9,377 nucleotides of DNA, from the NCBI GenBank assembly GCA_011051425.1, contig DRLF01000459.1, positions 1 to 9,377 on the forward strand, read 5' to 3'. The notes under the pieces are model-generated. The model saw only the letters and a list, made by a program, of their open reading frames with translations, was not told the DNA's origin and made no database searches. Of this stretch, positions 1 to 6,609 are shown in pieces. Positions within the stretch are counted from its first letter, which is position 1, and each line of letters begins with the position of its first letter. The position numbers and the translations under genes are program-made. Origin of the DNA: Thiolapillus brandeum (GTDB lineage Bacteria > Pseudomonadota > Gammaproteobacteria > Chromatiales > Chromatiaceae).

Positions 1-15
1 AATAGTTCATGTTCA

Positions 16-112
16 GCGCTTCAAGAAACCACTAGAGCAAGGCGCGCCTCGCTGGCAATGGTAAAACCCTTGTCAAGAGGCGCAACGCGGCTATGGTGGT
101 TTCTTGAAGCGC
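16..112. repeat. 97-nt hairpin element with perfect 17-bp terminal arms
   Basis: GCGCTTCAAGAAACCAC at 16-32 is the exact reverse complement of 96-112. Further pairing inside follows the same symmetry: GCGCCTC (44-50) with GAGGCGC (77-83), and 53-62 with 66-75 (one C-T mismatch and one G-T pair) around an AAA loop. The whole segment can fold as one long imperfect hairpin. A 10-bp palindrome (AGGCGCGCCT, 40-49) lies within it. No T-run follows the right arm, so an intrinsic terminator is unlikely. It could be a MITE-like or REP-like element or a structured RNA. No flanking target duplication is evident. Confidence 0.75.
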
Positions 113-138
113 CTAACTTGTTGAATTTGAATGGACAG

Positions 139-236
139 GCTGTCACCCCTTGCTCTTCAGACTGCGTTATCAATATTTGCTGTAGAATGACTACAGCGGC
201 ATATTGATGCCTTGCTGAAAAGCAAGGGGTGGCAGC
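139..236. repeat. 98-nt hairpin element with a competing GAAA-loop hairpin
   Basis: The arms 144-160 and 215-231 are complementary over 17 bp with one mismatch, and the pairing extends outward through 139-143/232-236 with one G-T pair. Inside, ATCAATAT (169-176) pairs with ATATTGAT (201-208), and GCTGTAG (179-185) with CTACAGC (191-197) around AATGA. The right arm can instead form a local hairpin: CCTTGCT (210-216), loop GAAA, AGCAAGG (221-227). The two folds are mutually exclusive, as in attenuators and riboswitches, although no known riboswitch class is recognised. Confidence 0.7.
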
Positions 237-408
237 TGAACATGAAATCTTCCCCTGCCGGGTTAATAACAGTCAGTTGCGGCTGATTCCCTTGTTCACG
301 CTGTTGCGCGATGGAAAAAAGGGCTGGAATATTGGATAATATGCCGCTATACGTCGGTAATCCCCTTTGGGGTAACGGCAAAGAGTTGTATTCAAATAAG
401 AAATCTTG

Positions 409-413
409 GGAGG
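409..413 (+). promoter_or_regulatory. Ribosome binding site of the SCP2-like gene
   Basis: GGAGG, within GGGAGGT, lies 6 nt before the ATG at 420. It is a strong Shine-Dalgarno sequence and decides the start. An alternative upstream ATG at 406 in another frame overlaps this site and is not supported. Confidence 0.8.
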
Positions 414-419
414 TGTTGC

Positions 420-815
420 ATGGCTGATTTGTTTTCTGCAGATTGGATGGAATCTTTTGCTCAGGAATGGAATGGCGAATCTGATCTTACCGGCCCGCTG
501 GGGGAAATCGGATTCAACAGTGTTATCGGTTACGGGTTTCCTGATGATGATCAGCCCCGTGGTGTTCTGGTGGTGGAAAATGGCCAGGCTGTTTCCGGTG
601 GCGCATACAATGGCGAAGAGCTGAACTGGGATATCCGTGCTTCCGAAGACCAATGGAAAAAATGGATTGCAAAACCGCCGGGAATGATGGGGCTGGGGGT
701 GGCCTTTACGTCCGGAAAGATGAAGTTCAAGGTAGGTGACTACGGCGCAATGCTCAAGGAGCCGAAGATGGCAAAACCGTTCATCAAGAGTTTCTCCGTC
801 ATGGGGAAGGTCTGA
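420..815 (+). CDS. SCP2-like sterol/lipid carrier domain protein
   Basis: This is a small soluble protein of 131 residues with no signal peptide or membrane segment. It resembles stand-alone SCP2 (sterol carrier protein 2) family proteins, which hold a lipid or acyl-CoA in a hydrophobic pocket. The supporting features are an N-terminal helix rich in Trp and acidic residues (residues 1-20), a beta-rich centre (GVLVVENGQ, 48-56; LNWDIRA, 69-75), a PPGMMGLG loop (87-93 region), and a C-terminal part with GKMKFKVGD (100-107) and a basic amphipathic helix. The bacterial substrate is unknown. The start has an excellent Shine-Dalgarno site. An inverted repeat lies 23 nt after the stop, so the gene may be a single transcription unit. 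Its relation to the following efflux genes is unproven. The family assignment comes from overall pattern and is moderately secure. Confidence 0.7.
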   Translation: MADLFSADWMESFAQEWNGESDLTGPLGEIGFNSVIGYGFPDDDQPRGVLVVENGQAVSGGAYNGEELNWDIRASEDQWKKWIAKPPGMMGLGVAFTSGKMKFKVGDYGAMLKEPKMAKPFIKSFSVMGKV

Positions 816-838
816 ACGCATTTAACTCAAAATAGTGG

Positions 839-897
839 CGGTATATTGCCCGGATATGCGGGTAATATACCGGGTGTACACAGGGGCCGGCAGGCCC
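839..897. promoter_or_regulatory. Inverted-repeat-rich leader between the SCP2-like and efflux adaptor genes
   Basis: Three dyads lie side by side. The first is a 14-bp stem, 839-852 with 859-872 (one G-T pair), around the loop GATATG. The second is the palindrome GTGTACAC at 874-881. The third is the GC hairpin GGGCC-GGCA-GGCCC at 884-897, ending 24 nt before the adaptor start codon. No T-tract follows the first stem, so it is at best an atypical terminator for the gene before it. It could equally be an operator for a regulator of the efflux operon, or a 5' leader structure. TATATT at 842-847 could be a -10 box, but no good -35 is seen. Confidence 0.5.
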
Positions 898-921
898 GAT
901 ACCATTGGAAACCGGCAACTT

Positions 922-2073
922 ATGATCAATATCAGGATACGGCGGACGTTACTGACAGCTTTTTTGGTGGCCCTGATCGGCACTGGCGCTGTTCAGGCGC
1001 AGCAGAAAAATACATTCGGTGATGTGTTTGTCGTGCAGGCTTCGGATCGCCAGCCGACAGTAGCCATTGGTGGAACCGTCGTACCTTACAAACAGGTAAC
1101 CCTGGCGGCGCAGATACCCGGACGGGTCAAGTACATTGCCGGTATCGAAGGCGATGCCTTCAAGGAAGGCACGCTGCTGGTTGCCATCGATGACTCGGAA
1201 CTGCTGGCAAAGCGCTCGGCAGCCTATGCCCAGCTTTCCTCCGCCGAGGCAGAGCTTCGCAATGCAGGCGTACAGTATTCCCGCGAGCTGTGGTCACCCA
1301 AATCCAAGGCGGCTCCCGGCGGCATGGCTATCCCCAATCTGTTCGATCAGATGTTCACCCGCCCGGCGGAAGACTTCATGGGCGAGCGTGACCGTGGTGC
1401 CGAGCGCAGTGCTGACCTCTATGCATCGACCACCCGCATCGAGCAAGCGCGTTCAGCCATCATGCGGGCTCGTTCCGAGATTCAGGCCATCGAAGCCAAG
1501 CTGCGCGATGCCAAGAGTCTGGCGCCCTTCGATGGCGTGATCATGGACAAGATGGTGGAAGTGGGTGACACGGTTCAGCCCGGCGTGCCCATGCTCAGAT
1601 TTGCTGACATCACCTGGCTGCAGGTGGAGCTGGACATCCCTGCCAGGCTGGTGACCGGTCTGCAGGAAATGATGGTGCTGAAGAAAGCTGCTGTGTTTGA
1701 TGACTATTCCGAGCCGGTGGATGTGCGGGTCGCCCAGATCTATCCCATGGCCGACGCCCAGCGCCATACCATCAAGGTCAAATTCGATATTCCCCAGGGC
1801 ATTTCGCAGCCGGGCATGTACGCCAAGATCATGATTCCAGACACCAGCCATGCCGCTGCGACCGGCAGCCTGCCCGTTGTACCCGCGTCGGCCATCCGTT
1901 ATCGCGGCAGTTTGCCCGTGGTCTATGTGCAGAACGAGAAGGGCAAGGCGGAACTGCGCCTGATTCGTGAGGGAAGGCGGCTGGACAATGGCATGGTGAC
2001 TGTGTTGTCGGGACTGGCACCAGGGGACAAGGTATACGTCAATCCCAGGCCCAGCATGTTGTCCGGGTCATGA
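922..2073 (+). CDS. RND efflux periplasmic adaptor (membrane fusion protein)
   Basis: This 383-residue protein would link an inner-membrane RND pump to an outer-membrane channel. Residues 1-26 form a Sec signal peptide with Arg-rich start, hydrophobic core and an Ala-Val-Gln-Ala cleavage region. There is no lipobox Cys, so it is probably not a lipoprotein. The first lipoyl half is about 60-92 and the second about 199-228 (APFDGVI, then EVGDTVQPG). Between them lies a helical hairpin containing a Pro/Met-rich insertion at about 122-165. The beta-barrel follows (about 231-310), then the membrane-proximal domain to the end. The frame is open from a GTG at 835, but the ATG at 922 is preferred because the signal peptide begins there; its ribosome site (GGAAA about 10 nt upstream) is weak. 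The cognate permease follows after 256 nt. The adaptor role is secure; the substrate cannot be read from the sequence. Confidence 0.9.
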   Translation: MINIRIRRTLLTAFLVALIGTGAVQAQQKNTFGDVFVVQASDRQPTVAIGGTVVPYKQVTLAAQIPGRVKYIAGIEGDAFKEGTLLVAIDDSELLAKRSAAYAQLSSAEAELRNAGVQYSRELWSPKSKAAPGGMAIPNLFDQMFTRPAEDFMGERDRGAERSADLYASTTRIEQARSAIMRARSEIQAIEAKLRDAKSLAPFDGVIMDKMVEVGDTVQPGVPMLRFADITWLQVELDIPARLVTGLQEMMVLKKAAVFDDYSEPVDVRVAQIYPMADAQRHTIKVKFDIPQGISQPGMYAKIMIPDTSHAAATGSLPVVPASAIRYRGSLPVVYVQNEKGKAELRLIREGRRLDNGMVTVLSGLAPGDKVYVNPRPSMLSGS

Positions 2074-2329
2074 TTCTCACACGCTGAAGTTGCAGGATAT
2101 GCCCATACCGGGCCTGCTACAGCCGTACAGCGGGAGACTGATAAAATTGCGGGCACTCATGTGTTGCGCACAGGGTGTCAATAGCAGCATCGTTCAGCAC
2201 TCTGCCTGGGGCGGCAGGGTCCCGGGGACCGATAAAAAATATACGCACACCAGCTTCCCGAGGGAGTGGTGATAACCGATTTCCGGCGCATGCCGGAATT
2301 TAACCAAACTCACGCAGGTTATAGATGGT
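2074..2329. promoter_or_regulatory. Intergenic region with palindromes before the RND permease
   Basis: This gap is unusually long for an adaptor-permease pair. It holds a perfect 13-bp odd palindrome, GGTCCCGGGGACC (2218-2230), immediately followed by the AT-rich stretch GATAAAAAATATAC. It also holds an imperfect dyad with arms CACCA (2248-2252) and TGGTG (2267-2271), and a hairpin TTCCGGC-GCAT-GCCGGAA (2281-2298) followed by TTT. The layout fits an operator or attenuator that adjusts permease expression separately from the adaptor. No clear -35/-10 pair was found. A 60-codon open frame at 2090-2272 has no protein-like character and is not called. Confidence 0.45.
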
Positions 2330-5300
2330 ATGAGTGGTCTGGATACCAAATCCCACAATTCTCCCGTATCTGACGCTGTTGATGAGGTGGCAGATCTGGG
2401 TATTGCAGGACGCACCGCAAGATTCTTCATAAAGTCCCCCCTGTCTCCGCTGCTATACATCACTATGTTCCTGCTGGGACTGGCGGGCCTGATTATGACT
2501 CCCAGGCAGGAAGATCCTCAGATATCGGTACCGCTCATCGATCTGTTCATCCAGTATCCGGGAGCGCCCGTCGAGGAAGTGGCCTCTCTCGCCATTCAGC
2601 CCCTGGAACGCATGATGTGGGAAATACAGGGCGTGAAGCATGTGTATTCCGTATCCCAGCGCGGTGGCGGCATGGTGACGGTGCAGTTTGAAGTCGGGGA
2701 GGATATGGGGCCTTCCCTGGTCAAGGTCAATGAACAGCTTGCGTCCAATATGGACAAAATCCCCAACGGTGTATCTCCTCCCCTGGTACAGGCCAAGGGC
2801 ATCGATGATGTGCCCGTGGTTACTCTGACCCTCTGGTCGGACAAGGACTATAACGGCGATGGCATCCCGGATGTGGATGACAGCCAGTTGCGTCGCCTGG
2901 CGCTTTCCGTACTGCAGTCCATCAAGGAGATTCCGGATACCGGTAAAGGCTTCGTGGTGGGCGGTCGCGCTGAGCAGGTCACCATCGAGGTGCTGCCAGA
3001 GCGCCTGGCGGGTTATGGCATCAGCCTGGGGCAGGTGGCACAGGCCATACAGATGGCCAATGCCGAACAGCAGGCCGGCAATGTGGAATCCGGCGGCACG
3101 CATTTTACGGTTGTCACGGGAAAGTTCCTGCAGACAGCGGATGACATCAATCACCTCAAGGTCGGCAGTCACAATGGTGTGCCGGTCTATGTGCGTGATG
3201 TGGCCATGGTGCGTCAGGGCCCCGAGGACGCCAAACGCATGGTCGCCTATTATACGGGGGCTGCGTCCGACAATCCGGATCTTGCGGTCAGCGTACCGGC
3301 GGTTACCATTGCCATCGCCAAGAAGAAGGGCACCAACGGGGTATCCGTGGCCAACAAGGTGCTGGAACGGATTGAAGAACTCAAGGGGCGGCTGATACCC
3401 AGCAATATCGAAGTCAGTGTCACGCGCAACTACGGCAAGACCGCCAACGACAAGGTCAGCGCCCTGATCTTCAAGCTGTTCGTGGCAACTTTCTTCGTAT
3501 TCATACTGGTGTGGTGGGCTTTCCGTGCGCTAAAGCCGGCGATCGTGGTGCTGCTGGTCATACCCGTGGTACTGCTGTTCACGGTTTTTGGTGCCTGGAT
3601 GCTGGGTTTCACCATCGACCGGGTATCCCTGTTCGCCCTGATCTTCTCCATCGGTATCCTGGTGGATGATGCCATCGTGGTCGTGGAGAATATCTACCGC
3701 CGCTGGCTCGAAGAAGGAGAGACGGATGCAGAAACCGCCGTCGATGCGGTGCGCGAAGTGGGCAATCCCACCATACTGGCGACCCTGACGGTTATCGGCG
3801 CACTGCTTCCCATGGGTTTCGTATCCGGCATGATGGGACCCTACATGATGCCCATCCCCGCGCTGGGTTCCGTGGCCATGGTGATTTCGCTGTTCGCCGC
3901 ATTCGTGTTTACACCCTGGCTGGCAATACATCCGGTGTTCCGCCCATCCATGGGGTATCTGGTAGTGGCGGAAAAGCGTGAGCACAAGGAAGCGGAAAAG
4001 CTCGAAAAGGTTTTCCGCAAGGTGCTGATGCCCATGATCGAGAACCCGCGCAAGGCACGCCTGTTCCGGATTTCGATGTGGGCCGTATTCCTGATCATGT
4101 GCTCCCTGTTCTATTTCAAACTGGTGGTGGTGAAAATGCTGCCGCTGGACAATAAGCCGGAATACTCCGTGGTGCTGGACATGCCTGAGGGCACCGCACT
4201 GGCCGAAACGGCCAACCGTGCCAATCAGATAGCCAACCTGGTGAGGAAACTCCCTGAAGTGACAGCGGTGCAGGTGTATGTGGGCACCGCCAAACCTTTC
4301 GACTTCAATGGCATGGTGCGCCATTACTATCTGCGCAAGCAGCCCTGGCAGGCGGAAGTGCAGGTTCAGTTGCTCGACAAACACCATCGCAAGCGTACCA
4401 GTCACGAGATCGCCGTGGAAACCCGGGCCCTGATAAAGGAAATGCTGAAGGATGCGACGGGGGCGCTCCCCAAGTTTGCCGTGGTGGAAATGCCGCCGGG
4501 ACCGCCTGTGCTGCAATCCGTGGTCGCAACGGTTCACGGCCCGGATGCGCCCACCCGCCGCCAGGTGGCGGCAGATCTGACCGAACTTTTCAAGAAGGCC
4601 CCCAATCTTGTGGATGTGGACAACTACATGGTGTCGCCACATGATTACTGGCGTTTCATGGTCGACAGGGACAAGGCAGATCTGCGCGGCATCTCGGTGG
4701 ATTCCATCAACAAGAACCTGGCCATGGCGCTGGGTGGCATGGTGATCGGCGACGTGAAACAGCGCGCCGGCCACGAGCCTGTCAATATCGTGATCCAGGT
4801 GCCGCTGGCGGAGCGTTCCCAGATCACGCGACTGGGTGATCTGCTCATTCAGTCGAAGGACGGTGTCGGCGTTCCCCTGCGCGAACTGGGGCAGTTCAAG
4901 CGGGTGCAGGTGGAGCCTTCGGTATTCAACAAGGATCTGCGGGCGGTGGAATACGTTGTGGCCGATGTTGGTGGTCGCCTCGCAGCGCCTGTTTACGGCA
5001 TGATGCAGGTTGAAGACCTGCTCAAGACCGCCAATGACGGCAAGCCCTACATCACGCCAGATAACGTGGAGCTGGTCAAGAACACCTATTGGACGGGACC
5101 ACCGCCGACAGACAGTCATTCGAGCTTCGAATGGACGGGCGAGTGGACGGTGACCTATGAGACCTTCCGGGACATGGGTATTGCTTTTGGTGCAGCACTG
5201 GTGCTGATTTATATCCTGGTGGTGTGGGAGTTCGGCAATTTCCGCATTCCGGCGCTGATCATGTCACCCATTCCCCTGACCCTGCTGGGAATTATCCCTG

Positions 5301-6562
5301 CCCATGCTATTTTCTTTGCCGCAGGTTGGGGTGGCGAGTTTACCGCCACCTCCATGATCGGCTGGATCGCCCTGGCGGGTATTATCGTGCGCAACTCCAT
5401 ACTGCTGGTGGATTTCTCCATTCACGAAGTTCAGAAGGGTGTGCCTGTACCGGAAGCGGTGATCAAGGCCTGCAAGACCCGTACCCGACCGATTCTGATC
5501 ACAGCATTCGCGCTGGTTTTCGCCTCGTCCGTGATCTTTTTCGATCCCATATTTCAGGGCATGGCCATCTCACTGGCCTCGGGTGTACTGGTTTCCACCA
5601 TACTGACTTTGGTGGTTATTCCCCTGGGGATGGTGTCTGCATCAGAATCGCTGTGTGAAGCTGCAGGCCGTCATTGTCCAAAAGCCCGAAAAACGCCTCA
5701 GGGTGGCGGTTCTTCAGGAGGTGGCGGACGCAGCCTGCTGAAACGTGGCTGGCATGTGACAGCCAGTATCATCATTGCCGTCGTAAGCTTCACCGCAGCT
5801 GTTATTCGCCTTTTCCTTCCGGCGAAAAAGTCCGGGAAGACGACGGCCACCCCTGCATCTGCCCCGGCGGCGGCAACAAAACCGGCGCCGCCACCTCCTG
5901 AGCCGGAAAAGCCCCGGACAGAGGCGGCTGCTCCGGCGAAAAAGACGGAAGAAAAACCCGCCAGGAAAGCGGCCGGGTTCGAACCCGAGCTGGATGCTGC
6001 GCTGGTCGATGATGCCGAACTGGATATCGAGAGCATTGCCAGGCCCATCGAGAAACCTCTGGCCGAGCAGAAGCCCACCCGGGATCAGATAAAGAAGACG
6101 GTTGCCGCCCGCAAGAAATCGGTGAAAGAAGCGTCACCCAAGAAAAAGGCGACCAGGAAAGCTGCCGCCAGGAAAACCACCGTGGCCAAGGAAGCTCCGG
6201 CGACGGAAAAGCGCAAGGCTGCCGCTCAGGTAAAAACGCCTGCCAAGACCGGGACGGCTACGGCAAAGAAAAAAGCATCGGCTGCAAAGAAAGTACAAAG
6301 CACAGCCACAACCAAGAAAAAAGTGGCGGCGGCTCCCAAGGCGTCTGCCACCAAGAAACCCGCGGCGGCGAGCAAAGCCAAGGCCCCCGTGAAAAAGGTG
6401 CGGACGGCGAAAAAGGCACCCGCCGGCAAGAAAGCGGCAGCACCCGCGCGCAAGAAAATGCCGAAAAATCCCGTGGTGTCAGCCACTGTGGGGAAAAAGT
6501 CGGGGAGAAGGGGAATCCGGCTGAAGAGTCTGGATTCCACAGACGATGGATTATCATCCTGA
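2330..6562 (+). CDS. RND-family efflux permease with extra C-terminal membrane segment and Lys/Ala-rich tail
   Basis: This is a proton-driven inner-membrane exporter of the HAE1-like RND family. TM1 is near residues 38-57. The first porter half carries the family pattern PGAPVEEVA and the second TM group follows. TM4 holds the proton-relay pair D446-D447 in GILVDDAIVVVENI. In TM10 the position usually occupied by Lys is R1021 (IIVRNSILLVDF). TM12 ends near 1105, matching the usual 1020-1100-residue length. The frame then runs on to 1410: a Cys-containing linker, a Gly/Ser linker (1125-1135), an extra hydrophobic segment (about 1142-1164), a Pro/Ala stretch (1173-1216), an acidic patch (1217-1237) and a Lys/Ala tail (1255-1376). 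Residues 171-184 (DKDYNGDGIPDVDD) look like a calcium-loop insertion. Start ATG 2330 has a weak AGG 11 nt upstream. Family call is secure; substrate and tail role are unknown. Confidence 0.93.
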   Translation: MSGLDTKSHNSPVSDAVDEVADLGIAGRTARFFIKSPLSPLLYITMFLLGLAGLIMTPRQEDPQISVPLIDLFIQYPGAPVEEVASLAIQPLERMMWEIQGVKHVYSVSQRGGGMVTVQFEVGEDMGPSLVKVNEQLASNMDKIPNGVSPPLVQAKGIDDVPVVTLTLWSDKDYNGDGIPDVDDSQLRRLALSVLQSIKEIPDTGKGFVVGGRAEQVTIEVLPERLAGYGISLGQVAQAIQMANAEQQAGNVESGGTHFTVVTGKFLQTADDINHLKVGSHNGVPVYVRDVAMVRQGPEDAKRMVAYYTGAASDNPDLAVSVPAVTIAIAKKKGTNGVSVANKVLERIEELKGRLIPSNIEVSVTRNYGKTANDKVSALIFKLFVATFFVFILVWWAFRALKPAIVVLLVIPVVLLFTVFGAWMLGFTIDRVSLFALIFSIGILVDDAIVVVENIYRRWLEEGETDAETAVDAVREVGNPTILATLTVIGALLPMGFVSGMMGPYMMPIPALGSVAMVISLFAAFVFTPWLAIHPVFRPSMGYLVVAEKREHKEAEKLEKVFRKVLMPMIENPRKARLFRISMWAVFLIMCSLFYFKLVVVKMLPLDNKPEYSVVLDMPEGTALAETANRANQIANLVRKLPEVTAVQVYVGTAKPFDFNGMVRHYYLRKQPWQAEVQVQLLDKHHRKRTSHEIAVETRALIKEMLKDATGALPKFAVVEMPPGPPVLQSVVATVHGPDAPTRRQVAADLTELFKKAPNLVDVDNYMVSPHDYWRFMVDRDKADLRGISVDSINKNLAMALGGMVIGDVKQRAGHEPVNIVIQVPLAERSQITRLGDLLIQSKDGVGVPLRELGQFKRVQVEPSVFNKDLRAVEYVVADVGGRLAAPVYGMMQVEDLLKTANDGKPYITPDNVELVKNTYWTGPPPTDSHSSFEWTGEWTVTYETFRDMGIAFGAALVLIYILVVWEFGNFRIPALIMSPIPLTLLGIIPAHAIFFAAGWGGEFTATSMIGWIALAGIIVRNSILLVDFSIHEVQKGVPVPEAVIKACKTRTRPILITAFALVFASSVIFFDPIFQGMAISLASGVLVSTILTLVVIPLGMVSASESLCEAAGRHCPKARKTPQGGGSSGGGGRSLLKRGWHVTASIIIAVVSFTAAVIRLFLPAKKSGKTTATPASAPAAATKPAPPPPEPEKPRTEAAAPAKKTEEKPARKAAGFEPELDAALVDDAELDIESIARPIEKPLAEQKPTRDQIKKTVAARKKSVKEASPKKKATRKAAARKTTVAKEAPATEKRKAAAQVKTPAKTGTATAKKKASAAKKVQSTATTKKKVAAAPKASATKKPAAASKAKAPVKKVRTAKKAPAGKKAAAPARKKMPKNPVVSATVGKKSGRRGIRLKSLDSTDDGLSS
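5642..6559 (+). other. C-terminal extension of the RND permease (histone H1-like tail)
   Basis: This is the part of the permease gene after TM12, codons 1105-1410. It encodes a flexible Gly/Ser linker, one hydrophobic segment flanked by Lys-Arg and Arg, and then low-complexity sequence. In residues 1255-1376 (nt 6092-6457) I count 36 Lys and 37 Ala out of 122 residues, arranged as KKKA, KKAA and TKKP-like units reminiscent of histone H1 C-termini and of AlgP-type bacterial proteins. The end (about 1377-1410) is again mixed, finishing in an acidic Ser-rich piece. If the hydrophobic segment spans the membrane, the tail leaves the cytoplasm; if it is peripheral or re-entrant, the tail is cytoplasmic. 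Confidence 0.85.
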
Positions 6563-6593
6563 GGTCGAGATCACTATGCCATACCATACATGC

Positions 6594-6600
6594 GAGGGAG
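6594..6600 (+). promoter_or_regulatory. Ribosome binding site of the ParA-like gene
   Basis: GAGGGAG lies 9 nt before the ATG at 6610. It supports that start codon over any alternative and suggests independent, efficient translation despite the 47-nt gap after the permease stop. Confidence 0.7.
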
Positions 6601-6609
6601 ATTCTGGCA

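Larger units (their letters stand above)
1..419. other. Gene-free region with two large hairpins, upstream of the SCP2-like gene
   Basis: No convincing coding region is present here; the open frames are short and have no recognisable protein. The stretch contains two consecutive large inverted-repeat structures (listed separately), a short C4-TTT-G4 hairpin at 362-372, and the ribosome binding site of the next gene. I saw no strong sigma70 promoter: the sequence GATAAT at 335-340 resembles a -10 box but lacks a good -35 partner. The region could be the 5' leader of the downstream gene, a non-coding RNA locus, or the remains of a small non-autonomous element. The sequence alone does not decide between these. 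Confidence 0.6.

Noticed and set aside
111..126. Integron attC-like words GCCTAAC (111-117) and GTTGAAT (120-126)
   Set aside because: They match the attC core consensus separately but lie side by side, not at the ends of a hairpin in the required order, and no integrase or cassette structure is present.
835..921. Upstream GTG start for the adaptor, adding 29 residues
   Set aside because: The added segment overlaps the inverted repeats and would bury the signal peptide; ATG 922 gives a normal signal peptide.
2090..2272. 60-codon plus-strand open frame between adaptor and permease
   Set aside because: No ribosome site, no protein-like features, and it overlaps palindromes; probably chance.
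3530..5119. 529-codon open frame on the minus strand inside the permease
   Set aside because: It is His/Gln-rich with no recognisable domain and lies antisense to a clear RND gene; it is a by-product of GC-rich codon use.
5224..5658. 144-codon plus-strand open frame inside the permease
   Set aside because: It is an out-of-frame shadow of TM10-TM12 coding sequence.
5642..5760. Frameshift or missed stop as the cause of the long permease
   Set aside because: The linker, hydrophobic segment and tail continue in the same frame as TM12 with no protein-like alternative frame. A base-calling error cannot be wholly excluded without reads.
6092..6457. Tandem DNA repeat or CRISPR-like array in the Lys/Ala region
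   Set aside because: The repetition is at the amino-acid composition level; there is no regular DNA repeat unit or spacer pattern.
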